Shown: positions 43,574 to 51,786 of the stretch, one piece after another
Layout: each line of letters starts with the position of its first letter
Position numbering within the stretch: position 1 is the stretch's first letter
Assembly: GCF_001411495.1 (NCBI RefSeq)
Contig: NZ_CP012982.1
Span: 2,108,001 to 2,172,000 of the forward strand
Origin: Burkholderia cepacia ATCC 25416
Lineage (GTDB): Bacteria; Pseudomonadota; Gammaproteobacteria; Burkholderiales; Burkholderiaceae
Length of the DNA: 64,000 bases
Direction of reading: 5' to 3'
The notes under the pieces: model-generated
Told to the model about the DNA's origin: nothing
The model's database searches: none
Seen by the model: only the letters and a program-made list of their open reading frames with translations
Translations under genes and position numbers: made by a program

Positions 43574-44306
43574 GCGCGGGTTGAACCGGCTTCGCGATGG
43601 ACGACGTGCGGCACGTGCGCACGTCGTCGCGCGGGCGGCGGCGGATGAATCGCACGCCGCTCGCGCATCGACAAACCCGGCCGGATATCGGGTAAATAAT
43701 TCCACTGGAACCGATGCAATGCCGCGAAATCGGTATTTTATGGATGGCAGGGAGGCATAAGCCCCGGATTGAAGAATGATTGAAGTGAATCGAATCTTCG
43801 AATCAAGCCTGCATTTCGCCGCAATGAATTAATCGATTGGCGATAATAAAAATGAAAGAAAAATCCTGTCGATCTGAAGGTATTGAGCGTGCTGCATCAA
43901 TGCAGTAAAGGCTTCGTCGTTGTTCGCGAAAAAGTAAAATATTCGGCGCGGCATTGCCGACAAGACGCACCTTGCACGAATAATCCCGTTTTCTTTCAAA
44001 TGCCAGACACTGGCGGCCCTTCGCATCATTGCGGGATTTTTAATATCGGAATGATCTTTGACAACGCGGCGCAGCACCGCCTATTTTGTCGATGTCGTAA
44101 ATTTCGGTAATCAGAAAAGAAGTCCAAACTGCAGGGGGCGGTTCAAGCACGATTCTCGCCAGCAGTTTGCTGTGTCTGTATCACGTTCAGTCTCTTGAAG
44201 CAGTCCGATCCCAACCGCCTTTGCGCGAGTGGCGGGTGTTGCTGCGCGTCTCGCCAGTGAGGGCGGCCTTTGTGAAGCGGTATCCGAACCAGCCACAAGG
44301 AACGAG
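43574..44306. other. AT-rich intergenic region with the S10 peptidase promoter
   Basis: No credible gene. The centre (43680-44120) is markedly AT-richer than its flanks. A 75-codon frame at 43883-44110 has no ribosome site and is judged non-coding. The only clear signal is the promoter at 44058-44087. Confidence 0.6.
44058..44087 (+). promoter_or_regulatory. Sigma-70 promoter for the S10 peptidase
   Basis: A perfect -35 TTGACA (44058-44063) is followed by an 18-bp spacer and -10 TATTTT (44082-44087). The predicted start near 44094 would leave an untranslated leader of about 210 bases before the ATG at 44307. Confidence 0.55.
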
Positions 44307-46154
44307 ATGAAACCAGACAGGAGCAGTACCGGCAGCCGCCGTGCCCGTCGCGGCCGGATGGCCGGGCTAGGCGCATTGACCGCGATGACACTCGCGCTCT
44401 CGGCGTGCGGCGGCGACGACTCGTCGTCCGTCGGCGCATCGAGTCTCGCGCAGACAACGGCCAGTCAGCAGGCCAGCGCGCAAGCGGCCAGCAGCCAGAC
44501 ACCGGCGGCCAACCAGCCTTACGTCGACCAGGTCGCCTATTCGTTGAACGCGGGCGATGGCCTCGCGCCCGCCCAGGTGTCCGAGAAAGCGGCCGTCATG
44601 CATTACCAGTGGAAAAACGGCGGCACGACCGTCAACTACACGACGACCACCGGCCACCTGACCGCGCAGGACGCGAACGGCAATGCGGAAGCGTCGATGT
44701 CGTATGTCGCGTACACCGCGCCGAGCACGAACGGCAAGCCGCGCCCTGTCACGTTCGTCTATAACGGCGGCCCCGGCTCGTCGTCGATCTGGCTGCGTCT
44801 CGGCTCGTTCGCGCCGACCCGCGTGGCCACGCCCGATCCGGGGTTCGGCAGCAACTGGCCGAACTATCCGCTCGTCGACAACGCCGACAGCCTGATCGAC
44901 ACCACCGACCTCGTGTTCATCGACCCGCCCGGCACCGGGCTGTCGGAAGCCGTGTTGCCGAACACCAACCAGAAATACTGGAGTTCCGACGCGGACGTGA
45001 ACATCATGCGCGACTTCATCCAGCGCTACCTGAACGTCAACGGCCGCAGCACGTCGCCGATCTACCTGTACGGCGAATCGTACGGCACGCCGCGTACCGA
45101 CATGCTCGCGCTGGCGCTCGAATCGGCCGGCGTGCACCTGACGGGTATCGTGCTGCAGTCGGCGATCCTGAACTACTTCGCGGATGCGGTGGAAGCCGTG
45201 GCGATCACGCAGTCGACGGAGGGGCTGCTGCTCGAAACCGATACCGTGGCCGGTTACCTGCCCGGTTATGCGGCGGTCGCGGCGTACTTCAACCAGGTTT
45301 CGCCGGCACCGGTGAACCAGGATCTGTACGCACTGCAGACGGAACTGTTCACGACGCTGATCTACAACCAGCTGCAGAAGTATTCGCAGTCGTGGGTGTT
45401 GAGCCAGCTCGGCATTCCGGATGCGCTCGGCACGCCGGTGTTCCCGAGCGACGCGACGCTCAAGCTGTGGTCGATTCCGTCGAGCCTCACGCAACAGGCG
45501 CTGCGCGGCTACTTCAACGCGAATCCGTTCGGCACGAGCCTGCTGCCCGGGACGACGATCGGCCGGTATGACGGACGCGTGTCGTTGCCGAACTCCGATC
45601 CGCGGCTGCAGAACGACGGCGACCCGTCCGACATCCTGATTTCGCAGCCGTTCACGAACGCGCTTGCGACGCAGATGCCGGATTACCTCGGCTATACCGC
45701 GCCGAACGCGACGTACCTGCCGCTGAACGACAACATCATCGGCGTCTGGGACTTCTCGCACGACGGCCAGCCGATGCCCGACACGATCCCCGATCTGCTC
45801 GGTGCGCTGCAGCTCAACCCGAAGCTGCGCGTGCTCGCGGAGAACGGTTTCCACGATCTCGCGACGCCGTTCTTCAACACCGAGAAGCAGCTCGCGCGGC
45901 TGCAGACGGTGAAGGGCCTGAATCCGAAGCTGCAGGTGAACTTCTTCCAGGGCGGCCACATGATCTACCTGGACGACGTCGCCCGTCCGCAGATGAAGCG
46001 GGACCTGAAGACGTTCTACAAGGGCGCGCGGATTCCGACGGCACTGACGCTGCACACGCTGCCGCCGCCGTGGCCGGATGAAAACCCGCCGGGCGTGCCG
46101 ACCGGCAGCGTCCCGGGCGCGACGGCCGCGACGACGCTGGCGGCGGCCCCTTGA
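44307..46154 (+). CDS. Lipoprotein serine carboxypeptidase (peptidase family S10)
   Basis: A 615-residue secreted lipoprotein of the serine carboxypeptidase family. The signal ends in a lipobox (ALSACGGDD). A Ser/Gln-rich spacer is followed by the S10 motif FVYNGGPGSSSIWLRL and the nucleophile elbow YLYGESYGTPR. His is probably in FFQGGHMIYLDD, and the Asp near the C-terminus. The ATG at 44307 is preceded by AAGGAACGAG. It would remove C-terminal residues from peptides in the envelope. Confidence 0.85.
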   Translation: MKPDRSSTGSRRARRGRMAGLGALTAMTLALSACGGDDSSSVGASSLAQTTASQQASAQAASSQTPAANQPYVDQVAYSLNAGDGLAPAQVSEKAAVMHYQWKNGGTTVNYTTTTGHLTAQDANGNAEASMSYVAYTAPSTNGKPRPVTFVYNGGPGSSSIWLRLGSFAPTRVATPDPGFGSNWPNYPLVDNADSLIDTTDLVFIDPPGTGLSEAVLPNTNQKYWSSDADVNIMRDFIQRYLNVNGRSTSPIYLYGESYGTPRTDMLALALESAGVHLTGIVLQSAILNYFADAVEAVAITQSTEGLLLETDTVAGYLPGYAAVAAYFNQVSPAPVNQDLYALQTELFTTLIYNQLQKYSQSWVLSQLGIPDALGTPVFPSDATLKLWSIPSSLTQQALRGYFNANPFGTSLLPGTTIGRYDGRVSLPNSDPRLQNDGDPSDILISQPFTNALATQMPDYLGYTAPNATYLPLNDNIIGVWDFSHDGQPMPDTIPDLLGALQLNPKLRVLAENGFHDLATPFFNTEKQLARLQTVKGLNPKLQVNFFQGGHMIYLDDVARPQMKRDLKTFYKGARIPTALTLHTLPPPWPDENPPGVPTGSVPGATAATTLAAAP

Positions 46155-46197
46155 GCGACGGACTCCTTGTCAAAGGAACCCTCTATTCATCCATTGA

Positions 46198-46629
46198 ATG
46201 CGAGTGATCATGTCCCTAATCAATTTGATGCGGCGTATGTCCCCGTTGATCGTCCTCGGTGCCGTGATGAGCAGTGCCCACGCGTTGCCGCCGCAGTCGG
46301 TGGCGCCGGTGAAGCTGCCGCACGGCGGGCACGGTGTCGACGGTCCGTTCTTTCCTGCCACGCGGGCGGCGCCGGTGCTGCCGTCGACCGGCGCGACGTT
46401 GCAGCAGCAGGCGCAGCAGCGTGTCGATGCGCGGCTCGGCGCCAATACGGTGCTGAGCAACGGCGCGGCCGTGACGAAGGCGCAGGCGCAGAGCAGCGGC
46501 CTGGGCTTCGTGTCGAAGCACTTCGACGAGATCGATGCGAAGCACACCGGCCGCGTGACGATGAGCGATGTGCGGCAGTTCATCCGGCAGCGGCAGGTGC
46601 AGGCGCAGCAGGATCAGCAGGACGAGTGA
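46198..46629 (+). CDS. Exported EF-hand-like protein
   Basis: A 143-residue exported protein with an N-terminal hydrophobic signal (LIVLGAVMSSAHALPPQ). A single EF-hand-like loop, FDEIDAKHTGRVTMSDVRQF, lies near residue 110. It has Asp at position 1 but Lys and His at positions 3-4, so calcium affinity may be weak. The C-terminus is glutamine-rich (QRQVQAQQDQQDE). ATG 46198 or the ATG at 46210 could be the start. It follows the carboxypeptidase by 43 bases and may be co-transcribed. Function unknown. Confidence 0.65.
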   Translation: MRVIMSLINLMRRMSPLIVLGAVMSSAHALPPQSVAPVKLPHGGHGVDGPFFPATRAAPVLPSTGATLQQQAQQRVDARLGANTVLSNGAAVTKAQAQSSGLGFVSKHFDEIDAKHTGRVTMSDVRQFIRQRQVQAQQDQQDE

Positions 46630-46643
46630 CGTAGCCGGCAGGG

Positions 46644-46679
46644 CGGCGGCCGGTGCGGAATCGTTCGCACCGGCCGCCG
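46644..46679 (+). terminator. Perfect 14-bp hairpin terminator
   Basis: Bases 46644-46657 pair exactly with 46666-46679 across the 8-base loop GAATCGTT. It lies after the EF-hand gene and before the converging AraC remnant. It shares the core ATCGTTCGCACCGG with the hairpin at 27934-27980. Confidence 0.75.
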
Positions 46680-46694
46680 GAAGGTGACAAGCGT

Positions 46695-46936
46695 TCAGGT
46701 TGCGTGGCGCGCGTAGCGCTTCGCGGTGGCCGACGGCAACTCGCCGGACATCGCGCGATAGTCCTGCGCGAAACTGCTCAGGTGCCGGGAGCCCCATTTG
46801 GTGGCCGCGGACGTCACGGAATCGCCGAGCCGAAGCTCGCGGCGTGCGTGATTCAGGCGCACGGCCCGCAGGGACGCGATGGGGTTCAGGTTCAACGTAT
46901 CCTGGAACGCGTATTGCGCGGTGCGCCGGCCTACGC
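46695..46936 (-). pseudogene. C-terminal remnant of an AraC-family regulator
   Basis: About 80 codons encode only the second half of an AraC/XylS DNA-binding domain: RRTAQYAFQDTLNLNPIASL, then HARRELRLGDSVTSAATKWG and YRAMSGELPSATAKRY. There is no N-terminal sensing domain and no start codon; upstream, the DNA runs straight into the end of glxA in another frame. The fragment resembles EutR-like regulators. It is a gene relic left beside an unrelated AraC gene. Confidence 0.75.
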
Positions 46937-47941
46937 GATCCGCTGCCGGTCGCGCTTCACGCCGAAGCGTGCGCGATAGTCGCGCGGCGAGACGCCGACC
47001 TGCTTCGCGAATGCGCGCTGCAACGCGTCGACGCTGCCGAATCCCGACCGCTCGGCGATCCGCTCGAGCGGCCAGTCGGCCCGCTCCAGCAACGCCTTCG
47101 CGCGCTCGACGCGTGCCGCAAGGACGAACTGCGCGGGCGATCGTCCGGTTTCCTTGAGGAAGTTGCGCGCAAACGAGCGTTCGCTCATGTGCATCCGTGC
47201 GGCCAGCGCGGCGACGCCGAGATCGCCGGTCGGATCGTCGGCGATCCCGGTGAGCAGCGTCCGCATGCGCGGCGTCGCGTTGGCCTGGATATCGAGCCCG
47301 ACGCTGAACTGCGCCTGCCCGCCGGGACGGTGCACGAACAGCACGAGTTCGCGCGCGACCGCGAGCGCGGTCGGCGCGCCGCAGTCCGCCTCGACGAGTG
47401 CAAGACACAGATCGATGCCGGCCGTCACGCCGGCCGACGTATGAAACGGCGGATCGCTCACGTAGATCGCGTCCGGTTCGATTCGCGCGTCGGGGCACAG
47501 CGCCTGCAGCGTCGCACACTGGTTCCAGTGCGTGGTCGCGCGCTTGCCGTCCAGCCATCCGCCCGCGGCGAGCACGAACGCACCCGTGCAGATGCTCGCG
47601 ATTCGCCGCGTGTCCGCGATTCGCGTGCGCAGCCACGGCAGCACGCCGGCTTCCGACGCGGCGTGTCGCAGTGCCGCTTCATTGCCGCCGGCGACGACGA
47701 TCGTGTCGATCTGTCCCGGCAGTGCCGCCAGCGGGGCCGTGCCGGCGAGGCGCAGGCCCGCGTGCGTGACGATGTCGTCGCCGTATTGCGACGCGAGCGT
47801 GAGCCGGTACGGCAGCGCATGGTCGGGAAGATGACGGTTCGCGACCGCGAACACTTCCATCGGGCCCGTGATGTCGAGCGACTGGACGCCTTCGAAGCCG
47901 ACGACAACGATGTCGCGTGCCGAACAGGTTGACTGGGACAT
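46931..47941 (-). CDS. GlxA-family AraC regulator with DJ-1/PfpI-like domain
   Basis: A 336-residue regulator. The N-terminal class I glutamine amidotransferase/DJ-1-like domain (residues 10-190) includes the elbow RIASICTGAFVLAAGGWLDG with cysteine. A C-terminal AraC helix-turn-helix pair follows (LAARMHMSERSFARNFLKET, IAERSGFGSVDALQRAF). The start ATG 47941 gives MSQSTCSARDIVVVGFEGVQ. It is divergent from the exported DJ-1-like gene at 48030 (88 bases between starts), which it likely regulates. GlxA relatives often control amine or glycine-betaine catabolism; the ligand is unknown. Confidence 0.85.
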   Translation of the reverse strand: MSQSTCSARDIVVVGFEGVQSLDITGPMEVFAVANRHLPDHALPYRLTLASQYGDDIVTHAGLRLAGTAPLAALPGQIDTIVVAGGNEAALRHAASEAGVLPWLRTRIADTRRIASICTGAFVLAAGGWLDGKRATTHWNQCATLQALCPDARIEPDAIYVSDPPFHTSAGVTAGIDLCLALVEADCGAPTALAVARELVLFVHRPGGQAQFSVGLDIQANATPRMRTLLTGIADDPTGDLGVAALAARMHMSERSFARNFLKETGRSPAQFVLAARVERAKALLERADWPLERIAERSGFGSVDALQRAFAKQVGVSPRDYRARFGVKRDRQRIA

Positions 47942-48029
47942 GGCGGAAAGTGCGGTGGAGTTGTCCTTGTGACCGCGAGCATGATCCTTGTAATTTTCCG
48001 GACGTGCAATCGACGGATACGGGTGGACG

Positions 48030-49130
48030 ATGCGGTCAGGGAAGACAGGCGGGGCAGTGCTGCTCGTGTGCGCGGTGCTGGGCGCGTGTGCGGCGGGGTG
48101 GCCGGCACCGGTGAGGGCGGAGGACGCACCGCCGGTCGCGCGAGCGCTCACGGTCGGCGCGCCGAAGGCGGGCCGCGTGCGGCCGCTCGTGGCGATCGTC
48201 GCGGACAATGCAGGAACGGAGACGACCGATTTCATCGTTCCGTACGCGATTCTGAAGACGTCCGGTGCGGCCGATGTCGTCGCCGTATCGGCCGACGAAG
48301 GCGAGGTCGAACTGATGCCCGCGTTGCGCATGCTGGCCGACACCACATTCGACCGGTTCGACGCGACCGTTCCAGCCGGGGCGGATGTCGTGATCGTCCC
48401 CGCGCTGCACGGTGCCGACCGGCCGGCGGTGCTGGCGTGGTTGCGCAAGCAGGCCGTCGGCGGCGCGACGATGGTGGCGATCTGCGATGGCGCGGAAGTC
48501 CTCGCGAACGCGGGCCTGCTCCAGCATCGCACGGCGACGTCGCACTGGTATTCGCGCGACCGCCTGCGTCGCCGCTTTACCGGGACGACCTGGGTCGACG
48601 ATCGCCGCTATGTGATGGACGGCGACGTCATGACGACGACCGGCGTGTCGGCGTCGATTCCCGCTTCGCTGGCATTGGTGAGTGCGCTGGCGGGGCCGGC
48701 CGCGGCGCGCGAGACCGCGCGGCGCGTCGGCGCGCAGGCATGGAGCGACGTTCATGACGGCAGCCGGTTCGTGTTGACCGCGCCGGCGGTGGCGGTCGCA
48801 TTGACGAACCGCCTCGCGTTCTGGCGGCACGAGACGTTCGATCTTCCGGTCGAAGACGGGTTCGACGAGCTTCCGGTTGCGCTGACGGCCGATGCGTGGG
48901 CGCGGACCTGGCGCAGCGACGTCGTCGCGACGGCGGGCGCGCGCGTGATCGAGTCGAGGCACGGGCTGCGGTTGCTGGCGCAGCCGGCGACTGCCGGGCA
49001 CGCGCGCGTGGCGATGCCGGCCGGACGGCGTGGCGAATCGGTGCTTCCGGGTGTGCTCGCAGACATCGCGGCACGCTACGGTGACGCGACATCGGGCTGG
49101 GTCGCACTGCAACTGGAGTATCCGAAGTAG
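48030..49130 (+). CDS. Exported DJ-1/PfpI-family protein
   Basis: A 366-residue protein with a signal sequence (MRSGKTGGAVLLVCAVLGAC; lipobox-like LGAC, so possibly a lipoprotein) and one DJ-1/PfpI domain at about 50-230. The nucleophile elbow is TMVAICDGAEVLANAGLLQH with Cys. The C-terminal 130 residues (FDLPVEDGFDELPVALTADA) resemble no domain I recognise. Export of a DJ-1-fold protein is uncommon. It is divergent from the GlxA regulator, which carries the same fold, suggesting a functional link. Confidence 0.75.
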   Translation: MRSGKTGGAVLLVCAVLGACAAGWPAPVRAEDAPPVARALTVGAPKAGRVRPLVAIVADNAGTETTDFIVPYAILKTSGAADVVAVSADEGEVELMPALRMLADTTFDRFDATVPAGADVVIVPALHGADRPAVLAWLRKQAVGGATMVAICDGAEVLANAGLLQHRTATSHWYSRDRLRRRFTGTTWVDDRRYVMDGDVMTTTGVSASIPASLALVSALAGPAAARETARRVGAQAWSDVHDGSRFVLTAPAVAVALTNRLAFWRHETFDLPVEDGFDELPVALTADAWARTWRSDVVATAGARVIESRHGLRLLAQPATAGHARVAMPAGRRGESVLPGVLADIAARYGDATSGWVALQLEYPK

Positions 49131-49147
49131 CGGCGCGTCGCGCGCGC

Positions 49148-49561
49148 TTACTTCACCCACTCTGCGAGCTTGGGATCGGGGTAAGGCAGGAGATCCTGCG
49201 ACTTGGTGGGCTCGGCCACCCATTTCTTCCCGTTCCAGTGGAAATCGGCCTGCGTTTCCGACCCGTGGCCGTTCGAGTAGATGACAGCGGTGCAGGCGGC
49301 CTGGCCCGGATAAGTCGGGTTTTTGGCGCCGATGCAGGACCCGAGAAACACCATGACGTCGCCGAGGCCGAACCGCTCCTGCATCGCGTAGGTCGCGTCG
49401 AGGTCCGAGAGCCGGTCAGGGACGGGCGTCGCGTCGCACGCGGTGAGGCTCACGGCAAGCAGCAGCGCGGCGGCCCGGCCGGCATGCTGCCGGTTGCAGG
49501 GGCTGTTGGAGGAAGGGGCGTCGGCGCGCTTCCGCGCGCGGGAGTTTGACGGGCAGGGCAT
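49148..49561 (-). CDS. Small lipoprotein of unknown function
   Basis: A 137-residue protein with a basic N-terminus, a hydrophobic segment and a lipobox (LLLAVSLTACDATP) near residue 40. The mature part has two cysteines (FLGSCIGAKNPTYPGQAACT) that could form a disulfide, and an aromatic tail (QADFHWNGKKWVAEPTKSQD). The ATG at 49561 leaves an unusually long n-region; a later start may be used. I do not recognise the family. It is convergent with the DJ-1-like gene and downstream of the dehydrogenase. Confidence 0.6.
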   Translation of the reverse strand: MPCPSNSRARKRADAPSSNSPCNRQHAGRAAALLLAVSLTACDATPVPDRLSDLDATYAMQERFGLGDVMVFLGSCIGAKNPTYPGQAACTAVIYSNGHGSETQADFHWNGKKWVAEPTKSQDLLPYPDPKLAEWVK

Positions 49562-49707
49562 GCGGGTTTCGGGTGACGGACACGACGGGCATTGTGCCGG
49601 AATTCGCCGGCGCCCGGCCTTTGCCAGCGGAGACTCGCGCAGTGCTTCGCGCCCGCCTTTCATCGCGTCGCATCGCATCGCGCGCCGCCACGATCGCGAT
49701 GCGGAGG

Positions 49708-50787
49708 CTAGGGCGCGATCACCGTCACCCTGAACGGCCCGCCGTTCGCGGCAGCATGTGCGACCGCATCGTTCGCGTCGTCGAGCGCGAACGTCGTCAC
49801 GTCGAAATGCCCGAGGTCGAGCAGCCCGCCGTGGACGAGCCCCGCCATCAGCGTCACCGCTTCTGTCGGGTACATCCACTTGCCGCGCAGCGTGATGTCG
49901 TTGCGCATGATCCACGGATACGGCAGCTCGAGCCCCGCCCCGCCGAGCATGCCGACGCCGCCCATCAGCACCACGCGCCCGTAGGGGCGCACGGCCATCA
50001 CGGCGGCACGCACCGTCGTCGCCGGCACCGCAGGCGGCATCAGGTCGATCACGCAGTCGATCGGCCCCGGTGCCGCCTGCTGCATGCGGGCGCGATCCGC
50101 GGCTTCGTCGCCGGTCAGCTCGACCGTGCGCACGCGATCGCCGAAGCGGCGCTCGAGGTCGGCCAGTACGCGCGCATTGCGGCCGGGCGCGACCACGCAC
50201 CGCGCGCCCATGGCCAGCGCCACCGCGATGCTTGCGCTGCCGAAGTGGCCGGTCGCGCCGCTGACGAGCAGGATCTCGCCCGCGCGCAGGTCGGACGCGA
50301 GCAGCCCGCCGTACGGCACGAGCAGCGTATTGAGCGCGCACCAGCGCGCGGCATCGGCCGATGCGATATCGCCGATGCGCACCGCGTTCTCGGTCGGCAC
50401 GCGCAGCCGCTCGGCGAACGGGCCGTCGTGAAAGTAGCGCTGCAACTGCTTGCCGCCTTCGCCGCGCGCGCTCCAGCCCTGCAAAACGATGTCGGGCATC
50501 CGCGCATCGTCGCGCGAGCGCACGGTCGGATCGCAGAACACCCAGTCGCCCGGTTGCAACTGCGTCGCATCGGGGCCGGTTTGCCGGACCCGGCCGATCG
50601 CGCCGCAGCCGGGGACGATCGGCAGCGCGATCGGATAGCGGCGCTCGCCGCTGAACACTTCCCGCGCGTAGGGCAGAACCGGTGTCGCGACGACATCCAC
50701 GATGACCTCGCCGGTGCCGAGCACGGGGTCGGGCATCGTCTCGACGGCGAGCGGCAGGCCGAGTGACTTCAGGATCGCAGCTTTCAT
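49708..50787 (-). CDS. MDR-family (zinc alcohol dehydrogenase-like) oxidoreductase
   Basis: A 359-residue medium-chain dehydrogenase/reductase. The GroES-like domain holds ALPIVPGCGAIGRVRQTGPD, and the nucleotide-binding motif ILLVSGATGHFGSASIAVAL is near residue 180. The structural zinc cysteine cluster of classical ADHs is absent. The start is ATG 50787 (MKAAILKSLGLPLAVETMPD). It is divergent from the XRE regulator at 50898, with about 110 bases between the starts, so it is probably regulated by it. The substrate is unknown. Confidence 0.8.
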   Translation of the reverse strand: MKAAILKSLGLPLAVETMPDPVLGTGEVIVDVVATPVLPYAREVFSGERRYPIALPIVPGCGAIGRVRQTGPDATQLQPGDWVFCDPTVRSRDDARMPDIVLQGWSARGEGGKQLQRYFHDGPFAERLRVPTENAVRIGDIASADAARWCALNTLLVPYGGLLASDLRAGEILLVSGATGHFGSASIAVALAMGARCVVAPGRNARVLADLERRFGDRVRTVELTGDEAADRARMQQAAPGPIDCVIDLMPPAVPATTVRAAVMAVRPYGRVVLMGGVGMLGGAGLELPYPWIMRNDITLRGKWMYPTEAVTLMAGLVHGGLLDLGHFDVTTFALDDANDAVAHAAANGGPFRVTVIAP

Positions 50788-50897
50788 GAGGGTTCCCGAG
50801 GGTGGGGGACGCGCCGATTCTGGCAGGCTTAGAATCCGCAACAAGGCCCGGCGCGAGCCCAGGATCGGCCAATACCACCCTGCACGGAGCGAACCCG

Positions 50898-51689
50898 ATG
50901 ACCGTCACCACGCGAACCCCGTTCGGCGATTTCCTGCGCTCGCGGCGCAAGAAGCTGCGGCCGGATGCCGTCGGCCTGCACGGCGGCCCGCGCCGGCGCA
51001 CGCCCGGCCTGCGGCGCGAGGAAGTGGCGGAACTGGCCGGCATCGGCGTCGACTGGTACGTGCGGCTCGAGCAGGGGCGCGACGTCAGCCCGTCGGATGC
51101 GACGCTCGACGCGCTGGCACGCGCATTGCGGCTGGACAAGGCCGAGGCTGCCCATCTGCGCACGCTCGCACGGCGCGACGAGGCGCGTGCGTTCGTGCCG
51201 GAGCGTGTGCCGCCCGCGATCGCGCGGCTCGTTGCCTATCTTCAGCAGCCTGCATACGTGACCGGGCGGCGCTGGGACATCCTCGCGTGGAATGCCGCCG
51301 CGGCCGAACTGCTCGGCTTCGACCGGCTGGCGGAAGCCGATCGCAACATCCTTGTCTACATGTTCGTCGAGCCGCACGCGCGTGCGCTCTTCGCCGCGAG
51401 CTGGGCCGACGAGGCGCGCCGGATGATCGCACTGTTTCGCGCGAACCACGATCTCTACGCGAGCGAGCCGGCATTCGTCGCACTGGTGGAACGCTTGCGC
51501 GCCGGCAGCGTCGAGTTCGCGCAATGGTGGGATGAGCACGACGTGCGCAGCGGCGTGTCGGGCGAGAAGGTGCTCGTCCACGCGCAACGCGGCGCGCAGC
51601 GCTACGAGTACGCGACGTTCCAGGCGAACGACGATCCCGCGCTGAAGCTGGCGATCTATACGCCGATGGACGGCGATGAAGGGACGTGA
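50898..51689 (+). CDS. XRE-family regulator with MmyB-like ligand domain
   Basis: A 263-residue regulator. The N-terminal Cro/C1 helix-turn-helix reads PGLRREEVAELAGIGVDWYV, then RLEQGRDVSPSDATLDALAR. The C-terminal MmyB-like domain (about 100-260) contains GRRWDILAWNAAAAELLGFD and ASWADEARRMIALFRANHDL, typical of this family, which can bind fatty-acid-like ligands. ATG 50898 is preceded by GGAGCGAACCCG. It likely controls the divergent MDR dehydrogenase. Confidence 0.87.
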   Translation: MTVTTRTPFGDFLRSRRKKLRPDAVGLHGGPRRRTPGLRREEVAELAGIGVDWYVRLEQGRDVSPSDATLDALARALRLDKAEAAHLRTLARRDEARAFVPERVPPAIARLVAYLQQPAYVTGRRWDILAWNAAAAELLGFDRLAEADRNILVYMFVEPHARALFAASWADEARRMIALFRANHDLYASEPAFVALVERLRAGSVEFAQWWDEHDVRSGVSGEKVLVHAQRGAQRYEYATFQANDDPALKLAIYTPMDGDEGT

Positions 51690-51786
51690 GGCCGAGTAGG
51701 CCGGCGTCACCGCGCGTTCAGGCAGCGAAGCGTCGGCTTCGTGCGTGAACGCGGACGTTGCGGTGTAACGACGGTAGTGTGCCGCC

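Noticed and set aside
43883..44110. A 75-codon + frame in the AT-rich intergenic region
   Set aside because: No ribosome site or family signature, and it overlaps the S10 peptidase promoter.
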